This document shows positions 21,778 through 34,333 of a DNA stretch of 64,000 bases, in pieces. The position numbers and the translations under genes were made by a program. The first letter of the stretch is position 1, and each line of letters begins with the position of its first letter. The DNA comes from Strobilurus pachycystidiatus (taxonomy: Eukaryota; Basidiomycota; Agaricomycetes; Agaricales; Physalacriaceae): the NCBI GenBank assembly GCA_019915135.1, contig JAHLMK010000001.1, positions 1,798,001 through 1,862,000 of the forward strand, in the 5' to 3' direction. The notes under the pieces are model-generated. The model ran no database searches, was not told where the DNA came from, and worked only from the letters and a program-made list of their open reading frames with translations.

Positions 21778-22450
21778 GAGGACTTGTGTACTGACTAGAA
21801 TTACAAAATGGTGTGTTATGCGAAACTTGAAAGTTCTAACTCCTGAGTGTTCCTCGGGTTCGGGAAATACGGCGGGGCCTCCAGAAAACAAGAATCGGAT
21901 GGGCTGATGTTTGAAGAGTGAATGGGCGTAAGTTGCGAGGTTGTGCGGATACAGTAGGACTTATACACTGCGATGTGACTGGTCGCTGCGGGTTATATGG
22001 ACACTGATGGTCTAAGTGGCAGGTAACTTACTAAGTCTTACTTCGTGTGATAGCGCTCGCCTCAACGGCAATTCGCGTGGTAACTTTCAAGAGACAGGAG
22101 ACTATTGAAACTCGTGGACTCGACACCAGTCACTTCGCCCGTCCGGTCCTATCGATCCTATGGCGAACCAGGATCGACTGTCATCGAGTAGCTTGTTGGC
22201 GAACGTCTGGCCTCGAGACTATGAAACTCGGTGGAACACTGTGGTATACTGACTATACGCGCAAGTCGTCGCGAAAATTCTTGCCGTTACAAGTCCTGAT
22301 AGAATTCCTGGCTCATTGTATGCATCATACGACAAGTGGGCGAGCAGTTGAAGAATGTACAGGAATGGCTCAACGAGGTGAGTAGTGCACAGTGTATAAC
22401 GAAAGCAATAGCTATAGCGACAACGACATATTCATGAAGAGGTATAGTAA
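21778..22450. other. Intergenic region after CCT4
   Basis: This 673-base convergent spacer contains short open frames without recognisable products. I see no repeat or RNA gene. Confidence 0.4.
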
Positions 22451-23800
22451 TCATTTGCGAATTATCGGTTTCTTTGTACGTTTGGATCTACGAGGTCCAT
22501 TTGATGCCTGCACAGATGATGCAGACAACGAATTGTCCGACAGCGAAGTCGACGACGATGCGGAGAGTAAGGGAGAATGTACAGTTCTTGGAGAAGTCGG
22601 AGGTATGAGTGGCCCAGATGAAGACGAAGAGGTCGATTTCTTCGTCGTGGACCTACTACGATGCTTCGTTCGAGTGGTAGCACGACGCTTCGAGGGCGGC
22701 TCCTCTGGATCGACCAGAAGAGTGTCAACAGCCGCAAGCCTCCTCTTCCTCTCTGACGGCAGCTCCTGGATGATGTCGAAGTCTGCCCCCCGTGTACCGT
22801 CCTTCGCCCGAACATTGTTATCTTTCATATACTGTAGCATCTTTCGCCTCTGCTCCAGAAGCCGGGGGTCCTCCAAATCACGCTCTGGGGTCACCTCGCG
22901 GATGATCTCGGGTGTTGTGGGCCGCGGTTTCTTGGTGCCAGGATCGGCCCGAGTAACAGCACGGCCGCGATTGGGACAGTCGAACCACGTACCGTGCATG
23001 AAGGATCTCTTGATGGGCTGGAACAAAGTTGTCCCAATATCGAAGAGCAGCCTTCGACTTGCCGCGCTGCTGGCCAGTGAATTTGGGGCGTAGTCCAGAG
23101 AAGAGCAGGTGTAGATATCAAGAGGAGGGAACAAAAAGCACGGATGGATGAAAGATTGGATGGGGGGGTACGCCCTTGTATGGATACTCATATCGAGTTC
23201 CGTTCACGTAGATTGGAGGTCGTGGTTCCCCCCGATCGACAGGGATGAGTCCGTACGTATGTTCTTGTTCGGGAATAGCCTTTATGTCCTCAGATCAAAA
23301 GATGAATTGCACGTATACTTATGATGTGGATACTTACATCTTTGAAGGACGTCCTTTCATTTGTTTGACACTCTCGATTTTTGCGGTAGAGGGCCAATAT
23401 GGTTTCGAGTAGTTCCTCAGACGTTCAACTTCAACTTCAACTTCCTCTGAGGGAAGAAGGGCCCATCCCCTTGGGTCAATAATTTCTTCATGTCTGAGCG
23501 GACTTGAAAGGCGGTGGCATCAGTCTCATCAGTCGTTGCCCAGCGCAAGAGCGTGGCCCATGAACGTACCCATAGAGGTCATTGCGGGAGTACCGCGGTA
23601 AGTCTCAATGTCACCACGATGTAGTCCCAAATGAAATTCCAGGATATCGAGGCCCTAGAAAGAAAATTAGCTTGAAGCTGAGCAATGTCCTAGCGTTGAG
23701 TACGAACCGGCTCCTTTGTTCGTATAAAAACCAAATCTTCAAATGGCGATTCGGACGAAGAGGGCAAAGTCGATACATCAGAAAGGTAGACTGGACGCAT
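22451..23800 (-). CDS. Uncharacterised protein, reading frame possibly broken
   Basis: No known domain recognised. Coding-like segments on the minus strand are: a start MRPVYLSDVSTLPSSSE at 23800; an exon from about 23656 with GLDILEFHLG; a middle segment at about 23342-23430 with SEELLETILALYRKNRE joined across a 60-base intron to TYGLIPVDRGEPRPPIYV; and a long 3' exon, 22451 to about 23093, with KRSFMHGTWFDCPNRGRAV, RPTTPEIIREVTPE and a basic Ser-rich tail ending RRSKRTKKP. I could not join the segment ending near 23440 to the next without a one-base shift: a GAAGTT repeat precedes a TGA. This may be a sequencing error, an unusual intron or a real frameshift. The basic C-terminus suggests a nuclear protein. 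Confidence 0.5.
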
Positions 23801-24212
23801 GGCAATGTCTGGCCTAGTACTGATAGTAGTACTTAGTAGGTTGAACTTGGGGTTCACCGAAGACTGTTCTACAGGGTCTGAGGGTGGCATGCCGTCTGAT
23901 ATTGCACGTGACCCTGCCCAGCACGAATCGTTTCGCTGGCGGGGTGGCGGGCTGCGGCGGGGCAAAGGCGGTTTGAGTCGTTGAACCCACAACCTGCTGC
24001 AGGCCGCTGGAAGCTGAGCAGTGAGCGCTAGTGAGCGCTTGAGCACAGGTGACAGATTGTGCATTTGTACTGGACCACGGACCAGTCACTAGGCCTGCAC
24101 CAGGCTACTGGCAGTGGTGAGTCCGAAGTCGTCTCAGTCGTGACTCGTGAGTCATGAGTCATGTCTGCCATTTGGCATTGGCAGTCCATAATGCATTGAC
24201 TGGCTGAACAGT
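23801..24212. repeat. GTGAGTC/GACTC-rich low-complexity repeat island, left part
   Basis: From about 24100 the sequence is a run of variants of GAGTC, GTCGTGACTC and GTGAGTCATG. The same word family continues beyond the inserted MITE to 24470. The left 250 bases belong to the promoter of the preceding gene and carry no supported feature. Confidence 0.55.
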
Positions 24213-24220
24213 GAAGTCAC

Positions 24221-24382
24221 TAGGGTGGCGCAGATACACCTAGGGTTTACTGCGGTTATTAACGGTATTGATACGTTATTGAAACCTCCGTTATTGAAAC
24301 CTCGGGGCGTAGGTACAGAGCCTCCGGTGTGGAGGTATCGATACCGTTACTAACACCCCCGGAGGTTTACTGCGCCACCCTA
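24221..24382. mobile_element. hAT-like MITE, 162 bases
   Basis: The ends are perfect 13-base inverted repeats, TAGGGTGGCGCAG and its complement at 24370-24382. Imperfect inverted similarity continues inward, with TTATTAACGGTATTGATAC on the left against TTAGTAACGGTATCGATAC read from the right. The element is bordered by an exact eight-base direct repeat GAAGTCAC (24213-24220 and 24383-24390), the target-duplication length of hAT transposons, whose termini also commonly begin with TAGGG or CAGGG. It has no coding capacity and so is non-autonomous. It sits inside the GACTC-rich island. Confidence 0.85.
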
Positions 24383-24390
24383 GAAGTCAC

Positions 24391-24477
24391 TGAAGTGAGT
24401 CCGGACTCCGAAGTCGTGAGTCGTGAGTCGTGACTCGTGACCACTGACTGGTCACTGAACGGCGCAAGACCAAAAAC
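24391..24477. repeat. GACTC-rich tail adjoining the second tRNA-like locus
   Basis: This is the right part of the repeat island split by the MITE. Words such as GTCGTGAGTC recur in tandem. The 20 bases next to the tRNA-like gene read, on the minus strand, as agtttttggtcttgcgcc, matching the flank of the copy at 5719-5810. Confidence 0.55.
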
Positions 24478-24569
24478 TGACCCCTACCCGACTTGAACGG
24501 ATGGCCTTGTGGAACAGTCTCGAAAAGCTCAAGCTGGAATCACACACTCTACCACTGAGCTAAGGGGTC
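24478..24569 (-). tRNA. tRNA-like gene with intron, anticodon probably CCA (Trp), second copy
   Basis: This minus-strand copy matches the one at 5719-5810 over the whole 92 bases except a few positions inside the presumed intron (GAGCTTTTCGAG against GACCTCGTCGAG). Acceptor, D and T arms are identical in both copies, including the A and B boxes. TTTTT follows three bases after the discriminator base and fits a Pol III terminator. The 5' flanks are unrelated while about 20 bases of the 3' flank are shared, which fits a retroposed or segmentally copied unit as well as two genuine genes. Confidence 0.65.
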
Positions 24570-24852
24570 TTATTACATAGGCTGTATTGACAATTTCTAG
24601 TCCTCCTCATCACTGTACAGGCAGTGGAGTTTTACTTTACATGAGCTTCTCTCCACCAGGTCACAGCGAACGATTGTCTTCGCTACTCGAGCCGGGTTTC
24701 CAATGGCGGTCGAATTATTCGGGTCTTCTGTTATACATACTGAACTATATACATACAATAACTTATGCAGTAAACAAGTGTGACAAACTAGATGCAGTTG
24801 GAGGTGTAGGTAAAATGTAGATGATGTCTATCTCCGATATCTTTATTCACAT

Positions 24853-27306
24853 CTAAAATCTTGATTGAACATAGTGACTGAGACGGGCAACAAGAACGTA
24901 CCTGAACTTGGCCAGCTTGGCCTGAATATTCGAGTTGTGCTCCTCATCCTGGCCTGTCCTACTCCCTTCCAAATCACCTCTACCGTTGCTGCCCCGGAAG
25001 GGAGAGCTATGAGGGTGAGTCACCCTCCATTCTTTCCGAGTTTTCTTGAGTGTGTCCACGAAAAGCAGACTGCGTCGACTTCCAGAAGGAGCCGAATGCG
25101 AAGGAGTAGACATATAAGGATGAGGACCACGATGTCTCCCTGCAGGAGTCACATTCGTAATACTGCGATGCAGAGCTGGGCGTGTAGTATTCGCGAAGGC
25201 ATACCGATTCTTCCACCCCTGCGCCACAATGGCTTGTCTCTCTGCACGCTCGCGGTTCAACACATCCTCTGCATCGTCATCCACCTGTTCATCTTCCGTC
25301 CGGTCGGGAGGTGTGGGATTTGGAGGCGTCGCGCTTCCGCTGCGAGCTCGCAAAGGCGAATCGTCCGAGTCTATATCTTCCACGCCTAAAGTCTTTCGTA
25401 AATCGCAAACCGCCGGTGGTGTATCCTCGCATAAGACGCGGTTGATTGCAAACGGCAATACGCGTCGCGGAGTCGCAGCGGGAGGACTCGAGACCACGTC
25501 TGCCCCAAAATCGAAATCGTCTAGGGACCGAGACTTGGGATTGAATGGACGAACTGGAGAAGAAAGATTGTCCACGTCCTGACAGCGTGAAGATGTCGGT
25601 GAAATATAACCGTCCTCCTGGTCGACGGTAATCTCTTGGGCGAGAAGCACTTCTTCTACATCTGATTCGTCAACGTGACCGTTCACCACTAACGAATCAT
25701 CGTCGCCTTCCCCGTCAGAGAGAATGGGGATGTTCTCCTTCTCATCCCGTATATGAGATGGACCTGGTTCAGGCTGCGAATTGGAGAAGAACTTGGAGGT
25801 GGTCTGCTCCGCTCGGTGTCTCTTGATGAGGACATCCTCGTCCATAGCATCGACCAAGGTGCGTTTGCCGCTTGCCTTGCCCACTACCATTCGTATCTCC
25901 GCAGCGAGTGGCTTCCTTGGTGGCGACTTCGGCAGTTGAGGTATCTTAGCATTGGGACCTGTTGCGTACTTGTGAGCGTTCCGAAAATACATGATAGATG
26001 AAACGATGTACCGAAGAAGCTCAGGATACCGCCCGAGCCCTTTTCTACAGCCTTCCCTTTGCCTTTATCCTTCCTTTCCTGCTTCACGAAATGTAGTGCC
26101 TTGGAATGTGTCTGAGGTGTGAAGGATGGATTGATGTCTTCCATTGGCAAGAGTGATATGGGATCGACCTCCCCAAGAGCCAGTTTCTTTGCCAAAGACG
26201 CTTCCATGTCTCTAGAAGTCGCGTCAGAACGCCAGATTATCCATCCCAGCAGAAATGAACGCACCCGCCGACATGCGCATCCAAGACGTCATTCCACTCA
26301 TGTAGATCCACCTCAGTCAGATGTACCAGCTTCTCCTGTCGAGGATCGTAGACGCGCTGGTGGAGAAAACACTTTTCTGCCAGTCTGAAATTCTCCAGAT
26401 AGCCCTTGGGTACAGTCTTCTTGCCTTCCAAGGCTACCGCCCTCACCACCTGCTCAGCCGTCTTCCAGCGCCTCAGCAATGAGCACGCTGTCTTCAGCCC
26501 TATGCCTGGGATGCTGGCCAAGTAGTCGCAGCCACTCAAGATCGCCATGGTGCGGAACTGTTTGTCGGACCAATTCGCGAGGATGATGCCGTCGGAGCGG
26601 ACTGAGGCGAAGTCGGAGCGGGAGATGCAGATGACAGTACGCTGGACGGCGTCGAGCTTGTAGAGAACGGTGCGACAGCCAAAGACGAGGAGGTCGGAGT
26701 CCTCGGTGACAATGGCGTCGACAAGGCCGGTGCGCTCGAGGAATGCCATTTGGGCGTCTGCCTCGTACGGCGCGACGACATACTTGACGTTCTCTGCTCG
26801 GAGGGCCTGACGCACCAGATGAGCAAGTAGGAGACGGCGAGCACGCAGTACGCACCTTGATGCACTGGTAGGCCATCTGCGGGGTCACGTCGACACACTT
26901 GACGAACGCCTCCCGGGCCTGTGCCGTCTTCCCTTGCGCGTGCAATGCGCGCCCTTTTGCTAGGTTCTCCTCGCGCTTGGCCTTGCGGCCCACCTCCGTC
27001 TCTTTCTTCGCAGGGAGCGGGCCACCGTCGAATACGAGGTACGGTTCGACTCCTTCGTGTCGCAAGATCCTGACTCTCTCCATTATATAGCGCACATACC
27101 TGGCAGATGTCAGTGAAAGGCGGGCACAAAGCGGAGAAGCCGCACTTTGTAGTCGGCTTGTTCGTGGCCAGCTCTGTGGCACAGGCATGGACTCCTCTGT
27201 GCAGCCAAGCATACGCGTCGACGGCTACCGTCTTGCCCGTAAAGTCGGACAGAGGCCTGGTTTGCTGGATAGATTTGAGTGCCGGCAGAAGTCCAGAAAT
27301 GCCCAT
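24853..27306 (-). CDS. EXO1: Exonuclease 1 (FEN1/XPG family)
   Basis: 5'-3' exonuclease and flap endonuclease in mismatch repair and double-strand-break resection. Minus-strand exons 27146-27306, 26856-27099, 26265-26806, 26012-26211 and 24853-25958 give up to 750 residues. The XPG N region starts MGISGLLPALKSI and has VAVDAYAWLHRG; then come YLVFDGGPLPAK, VVAPYEADAQMAFLE, VTEDSDLLVFGC with the metal-binding acids, and the H2TH region LSGCDYLASIPGIGLKTA. The C-terminal 420 residues are low complexity and acidic, with a short basic end, as in other EXO1 proteins. A possible final 42-base intron (24858-24899) is a multiple of three, so both spliced and unspliced forms end in the same Phe and stop. 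Confidence 0.93.
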
Positions 27307-27539
27307 GTCCCACTGGGCAGCATGAGGTAACAAGTCAAGCAAGGGCTGTTTCAATGTTTGGATTTGAATGCTTAGCGCACCGGCAAAACGCGTGATCGCG
27401 TGAAGCTTTCTTAGCCTTTCTACCAAAGACGCGTCAAGTCGCGTGTAAGTGGGTGGAACTTGGTCGACATATAGATATCCCGTGAAAACAATCGCATATA
27501 GCTCGTAAATACAGACATCATGCTCGTATGTACTTCGTT
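27307..27539. other. Short region between EXO1 start and OPT stop
   Basis: This 233-base gap contains the EXO1 promoter and the 3' end of the transporter gene. Both genes lie on the minus strand. Nothing else is seen. Confidence 0.4.
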
Positions 27540-30500
27540 CTAATCAAATTCACCCACTCCTGGCCCGAAGTGAGTCTCGTTAGGACCCAGCGTGAAAGCT
27601 CTGCATGCAGTGGCGTCGCAACCCTCGTATGGAATATTGTTCCCTCCCCAGACAATGTCAACAGCCTTATACTGAACGGCAAAGAACTGGATGATAGCAG
27701 AGATGGCGATGGCGCTGGAAATTCGCGTCAACATCGTATCAAAGATGCGTAGTAACGAGCAGCGCATCACTTACCAGGAAAAGGCCGATGCCAAGATGTA
27801 GTTGTACTTCGACCACCATCCCAGGAATCTCTTCTTGATGAAGACATTGAACACAAAGGAAATCGGAACCGCAGGCCATGTGTTGGACAAATTGTAGGGA
27901 GCCCTATGGAAAGGAAGTTGTCAGATCTCGCGGCGAGGAATAGACGATGCTACTGACCAGATGAGAGATCCCAAGAAGAACACAGGCAGATGGAAGTACT
28001 TGAAGATCACGGACTTGTTCCTCAGGTAATAGAAGATGATAGGCAAAACGAAGCCAATGAGGAAACACCAGATCAACGGGTTGTAAATCGCGCCGCTTCC
28101 AAACATCCTGGTGGGGCCAAGCGTTCCCCAAAGGACGCTCGCCGTGAAGAAGGTATTGGGTCCTGGGCAAGTGAACTTGTCCTTCTGTGTTGGGCTGCAC
28201 ACATCCTCGATGCCCGTCATCTGGAAGTTCAGCACAGCGATGGAGACGAACGTGCTAACGAACGTCGCAATCATCTGCACCCAGAATGTGATTTTGGGTG
28301 CAATATGCGTGTAATGGGCGAGCTTGAGGTCCTGTGCGAAAGCGAGCGTGTGCGCAGTCGTAACATAGCCGTAGGCCTTGAAGAAGTTCATGGCAGTGGC
28401 GTTACCGGGGAACCAGAGACCGCCAAAGAATTCGGCAAGGACGTTGAGGGTCACCTCGGCATTGGTAACCGCACGAATGATACCAACTGGCACACAGAAA
28501 ATGAGTGCCAAGAAGATCCCATACAGTACAACTGCCGGGGTCGTGTGAGTCGGATACGCGCCGACACCCGCAGCGCCAAGGCCAATCGAGATAACAAGCA
28601 CACTAGAGGATCGTCAATGATATGGAAACTGATAATCAGTGGCGCAAAAAAGGCTTACACCAGATAATGCCACTCCGGCACCTCCTTGTAGGCACTCATG
28701 AGCCGGCTATGGACGTCGTACTTGCTGTCCTCGGCAAAAGTCTTGCGTTTGATAAGATTCTTGAAGCTCAGGACGATCTCTCGCCGATGGTAGATGAACG
28801 TGTGCGAGATAGTAGCGGCGTACGTGGCAACTGTTGAACGAACGAAGTGAGTTTTGATCTTCGCGGTGGTATGTGACACCTACAGAAGAAGCCGTAAAGG
28901 AGGATGTTTCCGGCGGCAAGATAGGCAGGAGAGTAGGCTTTGTATGAATCCAAGTCGAACAGAGTCTCATCGTTGACGGCGAGAGAAACGTTATAACGCT
29001 TGCCAGTGTTATCGAATACGCCGTTCGAGTTGATGGGCAAGTATCCAGTGTACCATGTGTTTGAGTACCACAACGCTAAGATCTAAGGGAGAGATCAGAT
29101 TGAAGCGCAGAAACAAGTCAAGGGAGCGTACCGCGGGCAGGGTGAAAAGAGCACCGGCGAAATAATTGGCGATTGTGAAGAAGGGATTGATAAGTGGGTC
29201 GCCGCCCACGGTCAGCACGTTCCAATCAAACGTTGGTATGGGATTGAGACCGAGACCAGAAATGCTGCCTGTAACCGCGGCGAGCGTGACATTGTCTGGC
29301 GCAATCCAAGTCATCCAGTTGAAGTATGATAGAGCCTGGAAGATGTAGCTGTGGCGATTGTTATTGTCAAGTATCATATGTGCAAAAAGAAGACGCACTT
29401 CGGGAACCAGAAGTACACGAACATACCACCGAAGCAGTACATGAAGAATCGCATGCGAGAGATTGCCCATCCGTTCACGTGAGTGTTCGTTTCGGAGTGG
29501 AAGGCTTTCTGCAGACACGTCGTCAGTTTCTGCGCAATCAGGCAGCGACTCGATCAGACTCACATTCAATGCAATCGTTGCCAAATTAGCAGGCCATATT
29601 GCGTATTGTGGATACACAAGGAATCGTCGGGTTACTCCCGCTAGCCCATATCCGATGAAATTCGTCGAAAGTGCGACTGAACCGAGGAGATTAGTACGGC
29701 ATTGGACACATGTGCACAACGAGGCGCGTACTCAAACACTGATATCCAAAGTTCTTGGCCCACGACTGGTTGAAGAAACGCTCGGCGTATTGGACCCAGA
29801 CTATGTAGTTCGTATATGGCGTGTTGAATCCGACGTTGGCCATGATAGTAATGACCATGTGCTCTTTCATGTTGAATGGACCACTTTAATCGTACAATCA
29901 GGTAAAACCACATATACAAGAGATGAGCGAAGACTAACGGGTTCAAGCCAATATGGGTGCCGAAGTATGGCAACACGAAGCCCCAGTTCGGGAGGGTCTC
30001 GCATGCTTTCCCTACCGGGTACGCGAGCAGCTGCGCAACGTTGCTGCTGACGGAGATACCGGGCTGACGAATACTGAAGAACTGGTTGATAAAAGCGCCA
30101 GCTGCGACGTAGACGATGCCGATGATGAACGCGCGGATGGTCAAAGCGGGCAAAGTGGGATCGTCGGTTGCAGAGACCACTGAGCGGACTTCAGAGTACG
30201 GGGAGTTCTAAAGAAGGTTAGTCTACCACGCCGCAGTGCAGATGCTACAGAAGCTCACGGTAGAGACGAGGGCTGCCTCGATCTTGACCTCTTCGTAAAG
30301 CTTCGCATAGGCGGCGGCGTCAGCCTTGACTGCATCATCGTACAGATACTGACGGATGAGAGTCATCGCACGAGTGGGGAAGTTCTGTCGATACGTCTGT
30401 CAGGCCGCGCGGCTGCTTGAGAATGCACCATGCTTACCGGATCGCGGTCGTGCACCTCGACGATATAGTTGAGGCAATCGTCAACGTCCTCTTGCGACAT

Positions 30501-30731
30501 GGTCTCAGCATGAGCCATAGCATCCTCGATGTCGGCACTGAGGGCATTCATGTCACGACCAACAACATCCTATATGCAACAGTGAGCACCATGCTCCAGA
30601 TCCCGATGTTGAGTACCCACCACTTCGGAAGATGGGAAGTGCTTCTCATCGAGGGAACTGCCATGGTCGTCGCCAAAGGTGTTGTCTGTCGACAGGAACG
30701 TCGAGTCCTTCTTCTCGTCGCCTGCAGACAT
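27540..30731 (-). CDS. Oligopeptide transporter, OPT family
   Basis: Proton-coupled importer of small peptides or glutathione at the plasma membrane, with about 12-16 membrane helices. The gene has a dozen or so exons. Family blocks in order: SPYSEVRSVVSATDD, NQFFSIRQPGISVSS, GPFNMKEHMVITIMANVG, ALSYFNWMTWIAPDN, LSRIEH-equivalent FTIANYF, HTFIYHRREIV, EVPEWHYL, NVLAEFFGGLWFPGNA, AHYTHIAPK and the C-terminal LRNKSVIFKY with a last exon ending near PNETHFGPG. The start at 30729-30731 (MSAGDEKKDST) gives an acidic cytosolic N-terminus. Its first intron is uncertain because two acceptors differ in phase; the best fit uses the acceptor before TGCCGACATCGAG. Confidence 0.88.
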
Positions 30732-33700
30732 ACTCGCGAAGTAAGTAGGGAAGACCGGGGTGAGGGACCTGGAGAACCACCACGAACTTGAGCACCTTTA
30801 TAATCTTGGGAGGATCGAGAGCGGGCGATAGATCTGGGAGTGTGCATTACTTCGCCACATGGTTCTCGGAACACCGTTAACTTGATGGTGAGTAGCGTAT
30901 GGACTCACGGGGTTAAGGGATCTATTCATGGCGGTTCATCACAATGGCAATCTTGGCAAGGATAAGCCCAATGAGGGCAACGCGGATAACCCAGACTCCG
31001 CCCCAGGTTCCTTCGAAATATACCTGGACTATACCGAAGGGGACGAGGGTGGCCTTTCTAGACAAAAGAGCATTACCCTGAGGCTCAGAGAGGACGCGCG
31101 AAGTGGCTCGAATGGAGGACCAATGCCAAGATAACCCTCGAAATACAATCCGCGAAAATTAACGGAAGTTTTCTGTGCAGGGGTAACTCGCGTTGATCAA
31201 AATGCTTCGACGCAGCACCTCCGTACGACAGAATTTCTCATTCGCATGTAACATTGCGAAAGTCTGAGGGTGGGACTGAAAGTCGAAATTAGTGCATGTC
31301 AGTTGCATCTCCCGATGATAGCATATCCAGACATCAGTGCGTGACTATGGGCGAGATTCCGACCATTGTCAATAATGTCATCAAGTATCGATAGGAAATT
31401 ACTTACCTTACTGTCGGACAAACACAACAGCAGGTGGGCGTGGCGCTGCGTTACACACTGGCGCCCACCGCCCTTGTACCTATACATGCTTCGACGGTCC
31501 GGACGCCAAGAAGCTGAACGCGTATGCATCCCAGGAGTTCATATGGGTGTTCGCACTTATCTGCCCTGCAAAGACCTCGAAGGCTTGAGAGACCATGCAA
31601 CAATCGGAACTTCCATGTCACTTGACTCCCACGCCTCATTGAGAAGAGGACCTGGAGAGGCATGAATAATGAGATAGTCCGCCGCGCTGGGTCGCGGGCA
31701 GCGGACCAACTGCTTCGTGCTGCGAATATGTTTGTTTCCAAGATGTTGCTTGTAGGCAAGGACTCAGGAGAAAACGTGGAAAAAGCCGTTCGGCATCAAG
31801 GCACCGGATGATGAGATCGTAGTGTGCCACTCTTCGCTCCAGAATTCTCTTGGTCCCAAGAAGGATCCACATTGGTTCCCTGGCAGTGATGATAAGTACC
31901 CGTGGATACGTATTGATTCTGGTATCGATAACCACACCGCACACCCGGATGGCCCGCTGAGCGCTCTGCTCTTGCATGGCCGCGCTGTCGCGTCGAGGGG
32001 ACTCACCATGCCCCGATTTCCACTTTGGCATGTCCCTTCTGAAACTCCCAAGATTCTCCGACTCGCATGGCCACGCTGCGTATCTACATTTGACTAGCGC
32101 CACTAATCTCTATCGCAAGGTCTCCGATCAAAAATCCTTCATCCGGACATGAGTACACATGTAGCCTCTGCCATGCCAATCGTAGGCAATGGTCACCACA
32201 TATTGTCGTCGTCTCACTAATAAATCGAGAAAGGGTAGCGCAAACCAGAAGATCGGTGTGGCGCCCACTGAATTTTGAAGAGGTCAGGGTTCAATCTCGA
32301 TTGAAGACACGACATTAATGCTTCGTCCTCTCCCACACCCATCCCAAGACGTGTCAGAATGTCCACTTTACAGCCTGTACGTCCCACGTGTCGTACTTCC
32401 CATCGACGCTCTACATCCGCCTCAGAAGTTTGCAACTCAAAGTCCAGACAAGACAGATTACCTGACTTGGACACACCTTGGACCTTCCGTCTCTAAAGAT
32501 TGCGGCGAATCCGAGAACGCCGGTCAAGTAGCAGTGTTCCTTCCTGTAGCTCACGTCATAGCATCTATGCCTTTCGCTGCGTCGCATCATTCTTTGTTTC
32601 TGGACGTGCACAGAATTGTCCCCAAAATCTGCGATAGATAAGATCGCCCCAGTCGCGATCGAAGGACGCGCATCGGTGAATTCCATCCTAAAATGCATCC
32701 GCGGCACCGAACTTTACCTTTCATCGCTGAGCCTCAGGCGATTCCGGGCCTCCCATTCCCGCAGATGTACTAACAGAAATCCAGTCGATGCCATCTTGGT
32801 GAGATCAAGGGATACAGTTAACTTAATCACAGGAAAGGCCTACGGTAATACGAACGCACTGAGGATGCGACCTGCATCGTTTGTCAGGGACTCGGAGTTC
32901 ATTATTCGCTGGCATGGCTACTGACATGCAGCTGTCGCCATGAGCGCGCCATTACTCTGGAGTCTGAGAGCCCTGATTTTCGTTGACGTGGATATATGTC
33001 AGTCGTACTGACATGGAGTACAGGACCGTACCGTATTCAACAGAAGTAAAAATGTTAAGCCATCCCGCTGGGACCGCCAGTTTCCTCCAACGCGAACAGC
33101 TTGCTATGTTCGGAAAACAGTCAAGGCCGCTGAGACGATCTCGACCATCAACGTCAAATCATACAGAAGCTTATTGAGCTGCCAGGTCACAACGTACGAT
33201 ATCAACTATGAGTGATATGCGTGCTTGGATTGGCATGTGTCAGACCAGTATGAGCTTGTTTCCATTCCATGCAGCAGATGCTCGCATGGTCAATGTGGCT
33301 AAGCATAGAAAACTTCCTCTAGTATGAGAGTGAAGTTGAGAGAATATGAAAGACCTACCGATGATAGCAGCTCGCGTCATATCACCTGAAATATGAACGA
33401 TGTTGAAAATCCTGTCAGTCCTAGATGGGATAGATATAGCACGGCGAACTGGCGACTGTAAGCCTGAGGAGCCTACTGTAAGTAAAACGCTATCATTGCC
33501 TAGAGGGATCTAAACGAGTAGTGGCTCAAAGGGACTGACTACATGATATGGATCCCAAGCATCCCAGGAGTTTGAAAAGTTAAAGGACGTTGACCGGCAG
33601 CAAATATCGACAGATAAAGTGGCCTGTAGAGCAACTTCAGATACCGGTCAACCACGACGGTTTCACAGAGTCGATATTCGTATGTTTTGGGACCAAATGT

Positions 33701-34333
33701 ACCGATCCTCCTTTTTGAACGTGGAACAACAGTCTTACCAGATGAAAACTGTCCAAAGCGCGAGGGGACACAAATAATACGCAAAAATTCAACACACCTA
33801 AGCTTGAACACTGATTGCATATCCGAGCAAAGCTACGAATTCATTGTCAGCGTCGTGACAGCTTCGGGCTTGACGGTATCTTGGCACAAACGCAATGGCC
33901 TCGTAGTAGTGTGGCGCAGTTGAAGATAAGTCCCGGAGCCCTCGACCTTGACGACTGATTTGATGATGTTCTTGCGATGAGAATACCACATAATTCCCGG
34001 TGTAAAGAGGCCGAGCACCTGCGCGAAATAATCCCGAGAAGGACAACGACCTGACAACGACGATGAAAGTCAAGAAGAAAAGGTCGGAGTTTGGATAGAC
34101 TTTGATCAAGTTGCTCGGACGCTCAAGCCCAAAGGCGGTGAGCTCTGCTCGGATCTCTCCTCGAGCTCTTCCAGTCTCAGTAAGACTGGAAATGTATCTG
34201 CGACAGAGAAACATTGAGAGCACAGTCTCATAATCGAGACAGAGTGGTGGCAGAACGAGAGCTGTAGATAAGATAAGATATGCATTCTATCAATTCAATG
34301 ATCATCAAAGCTGTCTTTTGACCTCCTCCCACG
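30732..34333. other. Gene-poor region, no supported gene
   Basis: For 3.6 kb I find open frames on both strands but none that assembles into a known protein. The most protein-like piece is a minus-strand frame at about 30931-31132, which reads as a hydrophobic C-terminus (GVWVIRVALIGLILAKIA) ending in Asn-Arg-His-Glu and a stop; its upstream exons could not be identified. A second helical piece (NKLLYDLTLMVEIVSAAL) lies near 33170 on the minus strand. These may be decayed exons of one membrane-protein gene. No inverted or direct repeat of note was seen by eye. Confidence 0.3.

Noticed and set aside
22392..23093. Long plus-strand open frame opposite the uncharacterised gene
   Set aside because: It mirrors the coding strand on the other side, where acidic and basic low-complexity codons read as open in reverse; the minus-strand protein has the more natural composition and splice sites.
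27990..28667. Plus-strand 225-codon frame over the OPT transporter
   Set aside because: It is antisense to conserved OPT membrane segments and is hydrophilic with no family resemblance.
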